In this document: positions 10,206 to 22,305 of the stretch, in pieces
Position numbering within the stretch: position 1 is the first letter of the stretch
Layout: the number at the start of each line of letters is the position of its first letter
Origin: Tetradesmus obliquus
Taxonomy: Eukaryota > Chlorophyta > Chlorophyceae > Sphaeropleales > Scenedesmaceae
DNA length: 64,000 nucleotides
Assembly (NCBI GenBank): GCA_030272155.1
Contig: CP126199.1
Coordinates: forward strand, 2,964,501 to 3,028,500
Direction of reading: 5' to 3'
Program-made: the position numbers and the translations under genes
Notes under the pieces: generated by a model
What the model was told of the DNA's origin: nothing
Database searches by the model: none
What the model saw: the letters and a program-made list of their open reading frames with translations, nothing else

Positions 10206-13200
10206 ATGCTGAAAACGTGTGGCGTGCTTGCAAGGATCGTCAGTCGTAGCTTCCAGTACAAGCAGCAGCAAGAGTGTGCATTAGGCCTATTCTTAGGCTG
10301 CAGATCTTTCACAAACAGCAGTTCCATGGCTACCCCGGGCTCTGCCCCTCAGGAGTTCGACCTAGTGACCATTGGTGCAGGTGTGCTGCTGTCCTGCAGG
10401 CGAAGCTGTGACTACCACCTCATGCACAACACAGTGGGGTTGCATGTCCACAGTGCACATGCAGCTGGTGTCGTTCAGAAGCGTCACCTTTGCTTTTCTT
10501 TGTCTTACATGCGCTGGATCGCAGGCAGCGGAGGCGTGCGGGCCAGCAGGTTTGCTGCGCAGTACTACAATGCCAAGGTGGCATGCATCGAGCTGCCCTT
10601 TGGCTTTGTCAGCTCAGAGGATGTCGGAGGTATGTGCGAGATAGCAGTTTGAAAGCTGCAAAAGTGGTGCTTGCTACCTGGGCTTGCCTTGCCCTTCAAC
10701 TGCATGCAGTGGTCCTGAGTAGTACATGTACTGCATACAAGTGAACTTGCAGGCAACGTAGTGGCGCACTACAGCGCCTCTGTTGTCATTTGAATTGTGT
10801 TGAGGCACATGCGACATACACACACCTGCACAAGCAGGGAAACCAGCAATTCATTGATGCATCGGCGTTCATCGCCTGGCGCTAGTGCTGGCCACATCTG
10901 GCAGCAGTGCAGCAACGCCGTATCTGCCACTTCCGGATCCAGCGCTCACCCCGCAATTCCTGCTGTGCAACACAACCCGCTGCCCTGCTTTTGCCAAACA
11001 CTTGGCCTTGCTTCATAGGCGCTGGCGGCACGTGCGTCATCCGCGGCTGTGTGCCCAAGAAGCTGCTGGTGTACGGCGCTGCGTTCAACGAGGAGTTTGC
11101 GGACGCAAAGGGCTTCGGCTGGCAGGAGGTGCAGCCGCCACACGACTGGAAGAGTGAGTCAGAGATACAAGTATCATTGATAAAATCAAACGTCGACTTT
11201 GTGAACAAATTTGTAAGCCTAGTGGGCGCCACAGGTGTACGCAGTAGGTCTCTTCATGGAAGGCGGTTGCAGCAGCAGCAGCAGCAGCAGGTATCAGCTG
11301 CCGCCTCTCAGGAGGTGCAGCCGCCGCACCACTGGAAGAGTGAGAAGATTGAAGAATGACATACAAAGGCAGCAGCAGCAGCGGTACGTGTAGCGCTTGG
11401 CAGTCACGTACTGCCCAGCAGGCGCTACTCAGCAGCAGATGCAGCAGCAACACGACTGCCAGGACGCAGAAACGCAGCACAGCAAAGACCAGTTGAGCAG
11501 CAGTGAAGCAGCGGCGGCAGCAGCAGCGGCAGCAAGGGCAGCATGTCACCACAATCAAGTTGCCTGCCCAGCTGCAGGCATGGAACTCGCAGGCTTGCCG
11601 ACAATTCATTTGAGCTGAGTGAGCTGTATGCTTGCGCCGCTGCTGCTGCTGTTTGTGTATGTGTGTGCAGCGCTGATTGCCAACAAGGCCAAGGAGATCA
11701 GCCGGCTGAATAGCGTGTACGTCAACCTGCTGCGCAACGCTGGTGTGGCCTACTACGAGGGCAAGGGCAGCCTGCTGGACAAGAACACCGTACAGGTGGG
11801 GGCTGGTGTGGTGCCGATGGCTATGTGTCCCTATGGTGCTGGTGGGCTGGGTAAACCTGAGGGCAAGGGTAGCCTGCTGGACAAGAACCGTGTACGTTAG
11901 TGCTGCGGTGGTGCCGGTGGTTCTGTTGTTTGTTTTTAGTTTTTTTGGAGCTGATGGACTGGTCTGCTATGAGGGCAAGGGCAACCTGCTGGGCAGCAAC
12001 ACTGTGCAAGTGAGGCTTGTGGAATATGGCAGTTCTGTGGTTCCAGTGGTGGTGTGTTGGGTGCTGGGAGGGAATGAAAAGGCAAGTTGGGAAGGTGACA
12101 TCGCAGGGAGTGTGTGATTGTATACCTGTTGCCCACGCACAATTCAGCGACCAAACAGCAAAGTATAATACAGTGCCCACAAAGCAGTAGATTGCAGCGT
12201 GACGTAGCCTCCTATGAGGGCAAGGACAGCCTGCTGAACAGCAGCACCGTGCACGTTGGTGCCGGTTGCCGTGCGCGCAATGCCAGTACTTGTGTCCAGC
12301 GTCTGTAGCGGTCGGATTAAGGGACACATTGCCATTGGTGTATCAGCTTGCAGGCAGTGGCAATTTCTTGGAACCACATCGCCCGCTGTTGCTGGCTGCA
12401 CTGCAGGTGACGCGGCCTGATGGCAGCATGGAGGTGCTGCGGGCTAAGAACATCCTCATTGCCACTGGCGGCTATGCCACCAAGGTGGGAAGCGCAGATG
12501 GCTGATGGATCCTGCATGCAGGCTGGCTCAAGCTGTACAGCATGCATCTTGCCCGCCGTGGCTGCCGTCGCATGTACTTGCCCCAGCAACCCCCAGCCCC
12601 GTGTGCCCCTCTTGCATTTCCTATCATCGTTCCCAAAAATTTAGGACATATGGTCTAATGTGATGCGCCTCTTGTCACCTCTGTGTGGCTCTGTGCCCAT
12701 GCTGGCTGGTGCTGCGCCTGCAGCTGCTATTTGAGGGCTCCACCAACCCTAGGCTTCATGGGCTGACGTGATGCACCTCTGTGTGGCTCTGTGCACATTG
12801 CATGTGTCTGGCTGGTGCTGTGCCTGCAGCTGCCCATCGAGGGCGCTGAGCACGCCATCAGCAGCGATGAGGCGCTGCACCTGGAGGCACTGCCTGACAA
12901 GAGCGTGCTCATTGTGGGCTCGGGGTGAGGGGCGAGACACACTTTTAGACACGTAATTTCCTGTTGCGGCATATCTGATGACAGGACTATGGTTGCGACC
13001 GTACCAGCAAGAACGGCCATAAGCATGTGGTAGAGCAATCGCTTGTGGACAGACACCAATGTGTAGGTGCAAGGGTGTGTTGACAGTAGCAGCAGCAGCA
13101 GCAGAGGCACAAGCCGTCAAAGCTGCAGCAGCCTGCGGCTGCAACATCACCCAAGGCAGCAGGCAGCACTGCAGGAGGCGTGCAATGTTCACATTCCTGC

Positions 13201-13753
13201 AGCATACCTGTAGCATACCTTTCGGCACTGCAGGGAAGCCTCAAAGACTGCAGCGCAGTGCCTAACACATCTACAGCACCTGCCGGGCTGGGGCCTTGGA
13301 CCTCCGTGCAACACTGGCGCTGCTACCAAATATCCCTGTGTTTTGCTCTGCTGCTGTGCTTGCCTTACAGCTACATCGCTGTCGAGTTTGCGGGCATCTT
13401 CAAGGGACTGGGGGCTGATGTGCACCTCATGTACAGGGCAGACAAGCCGCTGAGAGGGTGAGGCGCGGTGACACAGCAGGTGGTGCTGTGGTGCTGGTAG
13501 GGCAGTTAACGGGGTGTTGTGGGCGCGTGGTTCACCTTCATACATGTGCTGGGTGCCTGTTTGCTTCTGGACTTCGCATTGCTGCCTTACCAGCCAGCAG
13601 CAGAGCAAAGTAAGTGAAGTGGCAGCAATCTTGCGCAGTGAGGGTCGTGCTGGTGCTGCGACCACACACATTGCACAGCTGCAAATGCGGCCAACAGCAA
13701 TTGCCAAACCACTGCTGCTGCGGCTGCTGCTGCTGGTGCTGCTGGTGCTGGTC

Positions 13754-13789
<36 letters not shown>

Positions 13790-15958
13790 GTTTGATGAGG
13801 AGTGCAGGGGCCAGGTAGCTGAGAACCTGACAAAGCGTGGCGTGGTGTGCCACGGAGGACACCTGCCCACCAAGTGAGCAGCGCTAGCTGGCTGCAGCAG
13901 GCGCGCCGGCATGAAACAGCAGCAGCACATCTCCATCCCACTGGGCTGCATGCAACTCATGGCCATGTTGTGTGGGCCAGCAGCTGGAGGCTCTGCTGCC
14001 ATACCTGCAGCAATGTTGCTCTGCCTGGGGTGGTCGACGAGGCACAGAATCGGCCGTGCCGTTACCTCCTGTATCTGCTGTGGCGCTTGCTCATAGCAAC
14101 GCCTGTCTGGCTGGAAAACACAGCGCGGCTGCCCTGTTCTCATTGTTTTTGCAGGATCGTGAAGCATGATGAGGGCCACTACACAGTGAGCTACAAGTCC
14201 CCGGATGGCCCTGAGCAGTCCATGGAGGTGGGGCTGGTCATGATGGCCACAGGGCGCAGCCCACGCACCCAAGGCCTGGGGCTGGAGGTGAGACTAAAAT
14301 ATTTAGTAAATGCATGCCCTTGTCCTTGTTACAATTACGTGTTTGATTGCGACTTTATCTGGCGTGTCGCACGACAGCTGCTATGCTGCTGTGGTGCTGC
14401 GCTTTTGCGCATCCCGCGCTCTGCTGACGATCTGGCGTGTTGCGGGACAGCTGCAGTGCTGCAACCTGCATGATCTGTGTTGGAGCGCTATTGTGCAAGT
14501 CATAGTGGAAGCTGGGTGGTTTTGGTGTGCATCATCATGGCTTTGTCTAGAACTCGTCATTTTACATCATGTGCTGTGCTGACGCACACTTCCGCCGCCT
14601 TGTGCTTTTGTTGTGCAGGCTGTTGGTGTGCAGCTGAACAACAAAGGGGCCATCAAGGTGGACGAGGTGTCATCAACAGGTGGGGCACAGCCGTGCATAG
14701 GCTGTACCAATGTAGATAGACTACTGAATCCCAGCAGTGGCCAGCACACCCTGTCGACATGCTCTGCACCAAACCATACAGTACAGGTTCTGCACAACAG
14801 CAGGCTTATGCGATCAATCGCCGCGTGTCATTGCAGCGCGCACGCTAAGTCGATCTTGCTGACCGGTCTTTGAAGCCCTGGTGGCAATGCAAACAAGTTC
14901 TTGGTGGTGATTTACCAGCTGGCCTTGACATAATGCCGTCCTGACTTGTCCTGACACCTTCTTTCAAATAAAACTGCAGGCGTCCCCGGGGTCTGGGCCA
15001 TCGGCGACGTCACTGACCGCATCAACCTCACGCCAGTGGCACTCATGGAGGGCATGGCATTTGCAAAGACAGCCTTTGGCGGGCAGCCCACCAAGCCAGA
15101 CTACCAGAACGTGGCATCGGCGGTGTTCTGCCAGCCGCCGCTGGCCTCTGTGGGGTGAGTGCTGCTGCTTCTGCTGCTGCTGCTGCTGCTGCTGCGGGCG
15201 TTGCTGCTAGCTATCCGTAGTGGGGTTCGTCGGTGCTGGGTGGTACGCTGGTCTCAGCCTATCATATTGCTGCTGCTGCTGTTCTGCATCTGTTTCCTGT
15301 CGTGCCGACTCTTGCTGCGGTATGCACTGCGCTGCAGGCTGTCTGAGGAGCAGGCAATTGCGCAGCTGTCTGGCGCCATCGACGTGTACGTGTCTAAGTT
15401 CAAGCCCATGAAGTACACCATCAGCGGCCGTGATGAGCGCACGCTGATGAAGCTGCTGGTGCACCACGAGTCAGACAGGGTGGTGGGCTGCCACATGTGA
15501 GTGCAGGGTTTAAATGCAGATCTGCGTGTTTCAGCAGGCAGCACAGTGGTTTGAACAGTTGTGTAGTATCTTGCTGACAGCATACGTGCAAATGGCTTCG
15601 CGCCACCGCTGCGCCTGGTATTGCAAGTGCCTGAGCTGTTCAGGCAGCACAGTGCAAACTTACTCCAGCTGCTGCTGCGCCCGCTCAACAGCAACAACTC
15701 ATGCGTGGCTGTCCTGCAAGCAGATGCCTTCAGAACTGACCGGCAGCTGCTGCCACATTGCTTTTGCTTTTCAAACGCTGCAGGGTGGGCCCTGATGCAG
15801 CAGAGATCATGCAGGGGCTAGCAATTGCCCTCAAGTGCGGCGCCACCAAGGCTCAGTTTGACGCCACTGTCGGCATCCACCCCTCCGCAGCAGAAGAGTT
15901 TGTGACGATGCGCACACGCACACGCCAGGTTGAGGGCAAAGGGGCGGCCAAGCTGTGA
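10206..15958 (+). CDS. Glutathione reductase (NADPH), plant type
   Basis: This flavoenzyme reduces glutathione disulfide with NADPH. Thirteen exons (10206-10380, 10525-10629, 11019-11153, 11671-11795, 12407-12484, 12830-12924, 13371-13457, 13790-13873, 14155-14287, 14619-14679, 14980-15154, 15338-15496, 15784-15958) give 528 residues in frame. Visible are the FAD-binding TIGAGSGG (about 55-62), the redox disulfide [11 protein letters not shown] with Cys 99 and 104, the second nucleotide-binding IVGSGYIAVEF, the [20 protein letters not shown] motif, and the C-terminal catalytic HPSAAEE. About 40 residues precede a second Met at 10326; they are basic and Ser-rich and could be an organelle-targeting peptide, with the inner Met giving a cytosolic form. 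Echoes of exon boundaries sit in introns 3, 4 and 5. Confidence 0.95.
11308..11345 (+). repeat. Echo of glutathione reductase exon 3 end plus donor
   Basis: The end of exon 3 (encoding [10 protein letters not shown]) with donor aga|gtgagt at 11154 recurs with the donor at 11340, 186 bp on, with few differences. Confidence 0.85.
11852..12260 (+). repeat. Three decaying echoes of glutathione reductase exon 4 end
   Basis: The exon-4 tail encoding [14 protein letters not shown] and its donor (at 11796) recurs near 11852-11898, 11966-12013 and 12209-12260. Boundary-to-boundary distances are about 100, 114 and 245 bp. Similarity falls with distance, and the first copy's frame is broken. The second keeps an open frame and a good donor. 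Confidence 0.88.
12658..12740 (+). repeat. Acceptor-side echo before glutathione reductase exon 6
   Basis: The pyrimidine/CTG tract, the cag acceptor and the first bases of exon 6 (start 12830) have an earlier copy with its cag ending at 12723, 106 bp upstream. The shared core runs from gtgatgc through tgcctgcagctg to gagggc. Confidence 0.75.
13719..13789 (+). repeat. CTG microsatellite forming a splice acceptor
   Basis: A run of CTG and near-CTG triplets ends directly in the cag acceptor of glutathione reductase exon 8. It takes the place of a normal polypyrimidine tract. Confidence 0.8.
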
Positions 15959-16773
15959 ACGCTGCGCTGCAGCTCAGCATAGGGCGGAGACATAGGGTGA
16001 AGATGGCCTGTGGTGGGCGGTTGCAGTGCGTGCCACATGGCATGGAGGCTGTTGCTGGATGTGCGCTTGCTCATTTGGGTTGTGCACAGTGCATCTGAAG
16101 CTGCACATACACCGGCTGCTGCATGTGCCAGCTTGCACTGTCGCTGTAGGCTGGGTGTGTCCGTCCTAAGCATGGCCACCGCAATTAGGGTTTCGTGTGG
16201 GGCAGGATGCATGGCAATGCAGTTCAGTACGGCTGCAGTGGGCCATGCATGTGGTATGTTGCTTTCATAGCATATGTTTTGGTATGCTCTGCATGGTCTG
16301 CAGCTGTTTGCTGCTGCCTAGCAGCGTGCATCAGCAGCTCACAAGGTTGGCTGTGCGTTGGCTGTGTCAGCGGTGAGGCCGCAATGCTGACTGCCTCTGT
16401 TTGGCATGCGGACACACGCAGCTGAGCAAGGTGTTGCAGTTTCTCCAGCTCAGATGGTCAGGGCAAGGACGATGTGGGTTGACGCCACGTGTGTCCTTCA
16501 AAAACATCATGTTCAGGTGTCCGGCATTGTTATTTTTGAAAGGCATACGTATTGCGGCTGCTTTCTGTCCTTTCTCAGTACTAGATCGGCACGTTTTGGC
16601 TGTGTGCTACTGGTGCCGCGTCGCGAGTTAGGAAGCTCAGCTCAACTGGTCTGCACGTCCAGGGTCGCCGTCGCAGGCAACTGTACATACCGTTCGGACT
16701 GCTCAGAAACAGTTATTTAGATGAAATGGTTTCTGTCTAAACTGAGTTGACGCAACACAGCAGACAGCACACC
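15959..16773 (+). other. Spacer between glutathione reductase and ACT-domain gene
   Basis: The stretch is TG-rich on the plus strand, so most is probably the reductase 3' UTR; the last part must contain the promoter of the next gene. I find no TGTAA and no gene. Confidence 0.4.
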
Positions 16774-19700
16774 ATGAACACGCTGCTGCTGCGGACGCTG
16801 GAGCTTAAGAAGTCTCCTAGTGTGCAGACTTTTGCACAATATAGGGAGTCGGAGTCGCAGAACTGCCGCCACACTTCAGTGACCAGCGAGGGTGAACTAC
16901 TTGAGCACCAGACCCTTGAGCTCAGGGTCCACCCCCCAAACGTAAGCATGCCCAGTACAGTTGTTGCTGGCAGGCTTTCTATCTGCATGTTATCTGCATG
17001 CAGTTGTGTGATTCAAACCAGCACAGCATGCCTGCTGTTGCTATGCCAGCGGCTGCGGATCTCAGCAGCAGCAGGAGCAGCAGCAGCACCTGGTCACTAG
17101 AGCTATCATCCAGTCTGGTGCATGGTCCTTTGCTCATGTCTGCGCTCTTCTTCCAGCTTCACACACCGGGGTTTGCCAGCACACAGCATCCTGCAAACAA
17201 AGCTCAGCCTCATCTGCTGTCTGTGCTTCTGCTGTTCACTGCGCCAGGTCACTGTTGACAATGAGTCATATGATGACCGCACTATCATTACAGTAGACAG
17301 CGCGAACAGGCCCGGCACCCTCGTTGAGGTGGTGCAGTGCCTGACAGAGTTGGGACTCAATGTGAAGCGTGCACGCATCAGCAGCGATGGTGGCTGGTTC
17401 GTGGATGAGTTCCATGTCACAGAGACAGCTGGGCCCATACAGCAGGTGAGCAGCAACACTGCTGTTGGTCAGATGCAGGACAGCGCAGCAGTTACAGCAC
17501 AACAGCTGTTGACCAGCAGCTCAAAGGTTATCCTGCAAGGAGAGCAAGCTGGTGAACAGCAGATGCTCTGCAGGCCAATGTAGCAGCTGTACGCATGGCG
17601 GGGGCCCTTGTTGGCTTCCTGCAAGCAACGCCACAGCGCCATCCTGCAAGCAGTGTCACAGCACTATCCTGCAAGCAGCGTTATCCTGCAAGCAGCACAC
17701 GATGTTGCTGGCCAGCACAAAGGCTGCCAGCTGCGCTCTGTGCACCCACACCATACAACCCAAGTGGAAGTCAAGTATAGTATCCTTGCATGCTTGCCCC
17801 CCATATCCTGCAAACACCCGCTGCCTGCTGTTTGCGTGCTGCCGTGCAGGGCCGCAAAGTCACCAGCGAGAGCAAGCTACGCGTGATTAAGGCAGTGCTC
17901 AATGTTGAGTACGAACCAGAATCTGAGCACGACAGCAGCCAGCACGGCCCCAACCCCACAGCACTAGCGCGGCAGACCTCTGACACCTTCGATGAGGTCT
18001 GGCAGCATTCAACAGTATTTGAGATGGCTGGCGTTGACCGCACCGGCCTGCTAGCTGATGTGCTGCAGCTGCTCACCATCAACGGCTGTGATGTGCGGTC
18101 AGCAGCAGTGTGGACGTACAGCGGGCGCGTTGCGTTTGTGGTGAGCGTGGTGGAGGGCTGCGGGCAACAGCCGGTGCGGGACGTGAGCAAGCTACACCGG
18201 CTGAAGCAGCTGCTGCACCAGATGATGGATGCCTGCGGGAACGGCATAGTCAATGCTCAGCCAGTGAAGGGGCTCATCCACTATGAGCGGCGGCTGCATC
18301 AGCTGATGCTCAAGGAGGAAGAGAAGGAGTGGATGCGTAACAAGGACGCCATCCTGCAAAGGGCGGGCATCTTCCCACCGGACAGCAGCTGCAGCTGCAG
18401 CTGCCACCAGCAGGGCAGCATGTTTGACGCTGCTGCTGCCGCGGCAGCCAACGGGCGGCTGCAAAATGGCGGCGGCATGTCAGGGCAGCAGCTGTACCCG
18501 CAGCTGGCCGGCAACGGCGGCGCGCAGCAGCCGTACAGCCAGCAGCTAGCAGCAGCCGGCGGGCGCTGCGGCGGCTGCAGCAGCTGCTGCTGTCAGGAGG
18601 AGCAGCAGGAGCTGCACATTGTGCGCAGCGACCCCCAAGCAGCATTGGCAGCAGCAGCAAGCTCGCAGGGCCCTGGCCAGCCGCACCATTCTCCCTCTTC
18701 TTCTATCAGCAGCTTGCCGCCAGATGCAGACCTAGGGCCTGAGCGGTTGCTGGTCTCGCCCAAGTTCAGCAGGCCGGATGTGACGATCCAGCACTATTCG
18801 CACCTCAACTACTGGCTGGTGACCATCAGGTGCGTCGACTGGACAATCTCGTTCTTAGCAGAGGCAGCACTTGGTGGGTACGAACCCTAGGCACAGCTCT
18901 GATCACACGGCACAGCCCTGCACCCACCCAACTATATATGGTAGTTGCAGGAGCAGCTGCCCTGATATATGCAGCTTCCGCATGGACACCACATGGACAT
19001 TGCATGCTGCGTGCCTCCCTCACCTGCACCTCTCGGCATCCCCTCCACCCCAGGTGCAAGGACCGCAACAAGCTGTTCTTTTGACACGCTGAGCGACCTG
19101 ATGTGCGGCGGCATGAACAAACACCGCTGACACTTCATGCTGCCACCTTCCCCTCATCTGTTGCGCCAGGTGCAAGGACCGCAACAAGCTGTTCTTCGAC
19201 ACAGTGTGCACGCTGAGCGACCTCAACTATGATGTGTACCACGGCGCGATCGACAGCGAGGGCGAGATGGCTACGCAGCTCTACTACATCCGGCCGCGCT
19301 TTGGCGACTTCTTCTGGGACAGCGTGAAGGCCACCAAGCTGAGGGTCATGCTGGAGGCAGCCATACAGCGCCGCTTCCCCAAGGGGCTCAAGGTGAGCGG
19401 AGTAGCTTTGGTAGCAACGAGGTGGGAGCAGTAATAACGCAATGCGTGTTGGCTGGCGAGCATGTGCTGGTTGAGACATGTGGGGACGTGCTGGGGATGC
19501 CTTCAACAGCAGGGATGGGCTTCAGCCCCATTATCACATCTCAAACTACAGTAACCTGCATATCGGCCAGTTGCAGCAGCCTCTCACTCGGCCCGTCGCG
19601 CCGCTTGATGTGTATGCTTGCCGGCTGCCTGGTTCTGCAGGTGCACGTGCGGCACATGCCCACCGCGCAAAACACGCACCTGGGCCAGAACTGGCTGGCT

Positions 19701-20261
19701 GACCTTACCGCGGCCTGGAAGGAGGCAGGGCTGTGGATCACGCGAGCCAAGGTGCGTGTCAGTGAGCGCTTTGCATCGCTGCAGCGACAAATGGCGTGTG
19801 TTGTGGTTTCCTGCAAGGCAGCAGCATGCTTCCCCTTTTGTGTTGTTTTATTATTGTAGAACTTATATTCATGCACAGTGCTGATGTCCGTGGGCGACGC
19901 AAGTGTGCAAACTGCTGCATTTTGTTCCATTTGTTGGCAACAGGTGCGCGCGTACGGGGACCACGGCCACACGCTGTATGTCATGGACAGCAACGGCCAG
20001 CCGCCAGACCCCCGCAAGGTACAGTCAGCATGCCAGCAAGGCGGCGGCCAGCTGCAGGGGCCGCTGGAAGGCCTGCCGCTTGGCGTGTCACCCTCAGCAA
20101 TGCACGTGATGGGTGCTGCAGCAACTGCTGCTGCTGGCAGCAAGGCAGCTGCAGGCACGGGTGAGGCAGGCGGCGTGGTGCCTGGCGCAGGCGCTAAGTT
20201 CTTCTACATGCTGCAGCAGCGGGTGTGGGACGGCAGCCCGAGCAGCTTTGCATCCCTGTGA
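16774..20261 (+). CDS. ACT-domain repeat protein (ACR-like)
   Basis: ACR proteins resemble the C-terminal sensing half of bacterial GlnD and are thought to bind amino acids; the plant members have several ACT domains and no known catalytic domain. Six exons (16774-16941, 17248-17445, 17850-18829, 19170-19392, 19641-19751, 19944-20261) give 665 residues. ACT-like units are seen near 68-115 (NRPGTLVEVVQCLTELGLNV), 175-222 (DRTGLLADVLQLLTINGCDV), 443-495 (KDRNKLFFDTVCTLSDLNYDV) and 523-580. Between the second and third is a long insert, about residues 295-430, rich in Gln, Ala, Gly and Cys (CSCSC, then CGGCSSCCC). The start is the first ATG in frame; it shows no obvious transit peptide. Confidence 0.85.
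17525..17705 (+). repeat. Short tandem-like repeat in ACT-gene intron 2
   Basis: The core atcctgcaagcag and close variants occur about five times with spacing near 20-30 bp. They may be minisatellite units and are not exon-derived. Confidence 0.65.
19051..19102 (+). repeat. Acceptor-side echo of ACT-gene exon 4
   Basis: The acceptor and first bases of exon 4 (cag|gtgcaaggaccgcaac, exon start 19170) are preceded by a copy whose boundary lies 116 bp upstream. That copy lacks a short internal piece, which would shift the frame. Using the upstream acceptor would therefore break the protein. Confidence 0.88.
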
Positions 20262-22305
20262 GGGGTTGGTTGCTGATTATGCAGGTGTCGACAACAGGCT
20301 GACTACGTGGCAGTAATGAGCATGCACCTGCTGTCGTGGTTGGCGTGACTGGCTGTACCAGTTGCGTTGCTGGAGTAGCCAACAATGTCGATGGGTTTGC
20401 AGCGTGCAGCAGGCGCCTCCCCTCACTGATGCATGCATATCTAGTCGGGTTCCTTTGCATAGCATGTCGTGTTTGGCAGGCTTGTTTCATGGCGGGATGC
20501 ATGCATCATGCGCAACAGCCTATGGGTGCGCAACAGGTTTGTGCTGCTAGCTGTGCTATCCTACCTTGATATGCAAAGTGATCGGTGTGGTCTTGCCGTG
20601 GTGCATCATCTAAGCATGTGGAAGCTGCGCTTCGATTGGCACTTATAAGGCCAGCATATGCATGTAGTGTATCTAGGATAGTGCTCATATGCAGCCGTGC
20701 ATGTGCTGGTGTGAGGCAGTTGGCGGCCAGTAACATGTGGTATGCTTGTTTTGCCGCACGCAAGAACTCATACAGCAGGTGCTGCGCGGCAGATGAAGTT
20801 CCACATGCCAGCAACACTGTCGTGCTGTGTGGTGTGGATGTACCAGCTGCAGTGACTCTGGTGCACGCATTGAGCAGCAGCACATTTCATCTGGTGGATG
20901 GTAGTGGCATCAGATGCATGTGTGCCGTCTGTGCAGCTGCTGTACTGGCGTGCGGACTGCTGATATCCTTTTGCAGGCGCTTCATGCATCGGTTTCTTGG
21001 CGCTGCTGGCAGCGCTGGCATGCGTGTACATTATCATTTCCTGTTCATCTGAACATGTGCGACCACGGAGTCAAGCGGCAGCTGTACTGTTCGAACTTGC
21101 AGGGTGGCTTAAACATTTCTTAGCGACTGGTGTATGTTTGTCAGTGCCTATTTGTGAAAAGGTGTCGGGACTACGTGGTCTGTGCTGGGACGGTGCTGCT
21201 TCCAGACCGGTCTGGGTACCCCTGTCCAGGCCAAGACATGGTCCTCTGCACAATGGCATTACACACATGGGCATGTGTGGGTGGGTGTACAGCATGCGCT
21301 TTGCCAATGTCGCAAGGATGGATGTTATCCTTGATGGTGACTGCAAGCAGTAGCTGGTTGCACAAGGATGCCCTGTTGTGCAGTGCAGTGCCCCGCATCT
21401 GCATTGCCGTTTGTGAGCACGTGTGGTGCCAGCTGTGCCGCTGCTTTTGCATCAAAGCAATTGTTTACGGGCTGGAATGCAGTATGCTGGTGGTGCCTAT
21501 CGCATCCCCAGCATCTTGGCAGGCCATTGCCTGCAGGCTGCTGCTTGCTGCTGTAGGCCCTTGGGGTTCCTGCCATGGATCAACCAGCCTGATCCCGATG
21601 GCATGGTCGATACCCGCACTACCAACGTGCCAGAAGTGTTGTCATCTATGTAATTTGATGAGTACGTTGCTAAGTGTACGCGATTACGCCTTGTAGCTGC
21701 CCGTGTCTCGCGAAACTGTCACATGGTTTTGGCGGGAGCTAGCCCGCTTTGTCGAAGGTCCCTGAATACTAATGTGGAGGCTTTTGCGGCGGACCGAATC
21801 AGTTGCTGTGTCCATGCCGTCTGCGTTGATAAAGCTTTCGAGGCCTCGCTCATCTCGGATTTGCGATAGGAGGTTTGCTCAGTCCTTCAGTGGCTACAGG
21901 AGCCGGGTGGGGGCTGCTCAACAATAAGCTGAATCCCAGGTGCGCATGACTGTCATCTATGTAGCAGAGCGAGAGCTGCACGGGTTGAGCAGCCGGCACG
22001 GACAGCTTGCCCGCCCTGACGGGAGAGCGGAGCGGACGGGGCTAGCCCGGTCCGACTGGTGCAGCTCGTTAAATGAAGCCATGCAGAGTATAGTTGTTTG
22101 AGCGAGCTTTTCGTGACTTGCTCTGCCTGGAGAGTGTTGCACCAGGCTTGAGCAAGAAGACAGCAGCAACCCATGCAAGCAGCTGAGCTTTGCTGCTCTG
22201 CTCTGCTGTGCTCTGCTGTGCTCTAACTGTTGCAGACCATCCTCGGCAACTCTATAGCTTTCTCGAGTCATCCAGGCCGTTGTGCGCAGCTTCGTCAGCG
22301 CTGAA
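20262..22305 (+). other. 3' flank of the ACT gene and upstream region of the ketoacyl-CoA synthase gene
   Basis: Plus-strand TG-rich sequence runs to about 21650, where the first TGTAA after the ACT-gene stop occurs. The remainder, 21.7-22.3 kb, is more balanced and likely holds the next gene's promoter. No credible gene is seen, though a 5' exon of the synthase could hide here. Confidence 0.4.
21649..21653 (+). terminator. Candidate poly(A) signal, ACT gene
   Basis: This is the first TGTAA past the stop codon, 1.4 kb downstream, at the end of the TG-rich stretch. Confidence 0.35.
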
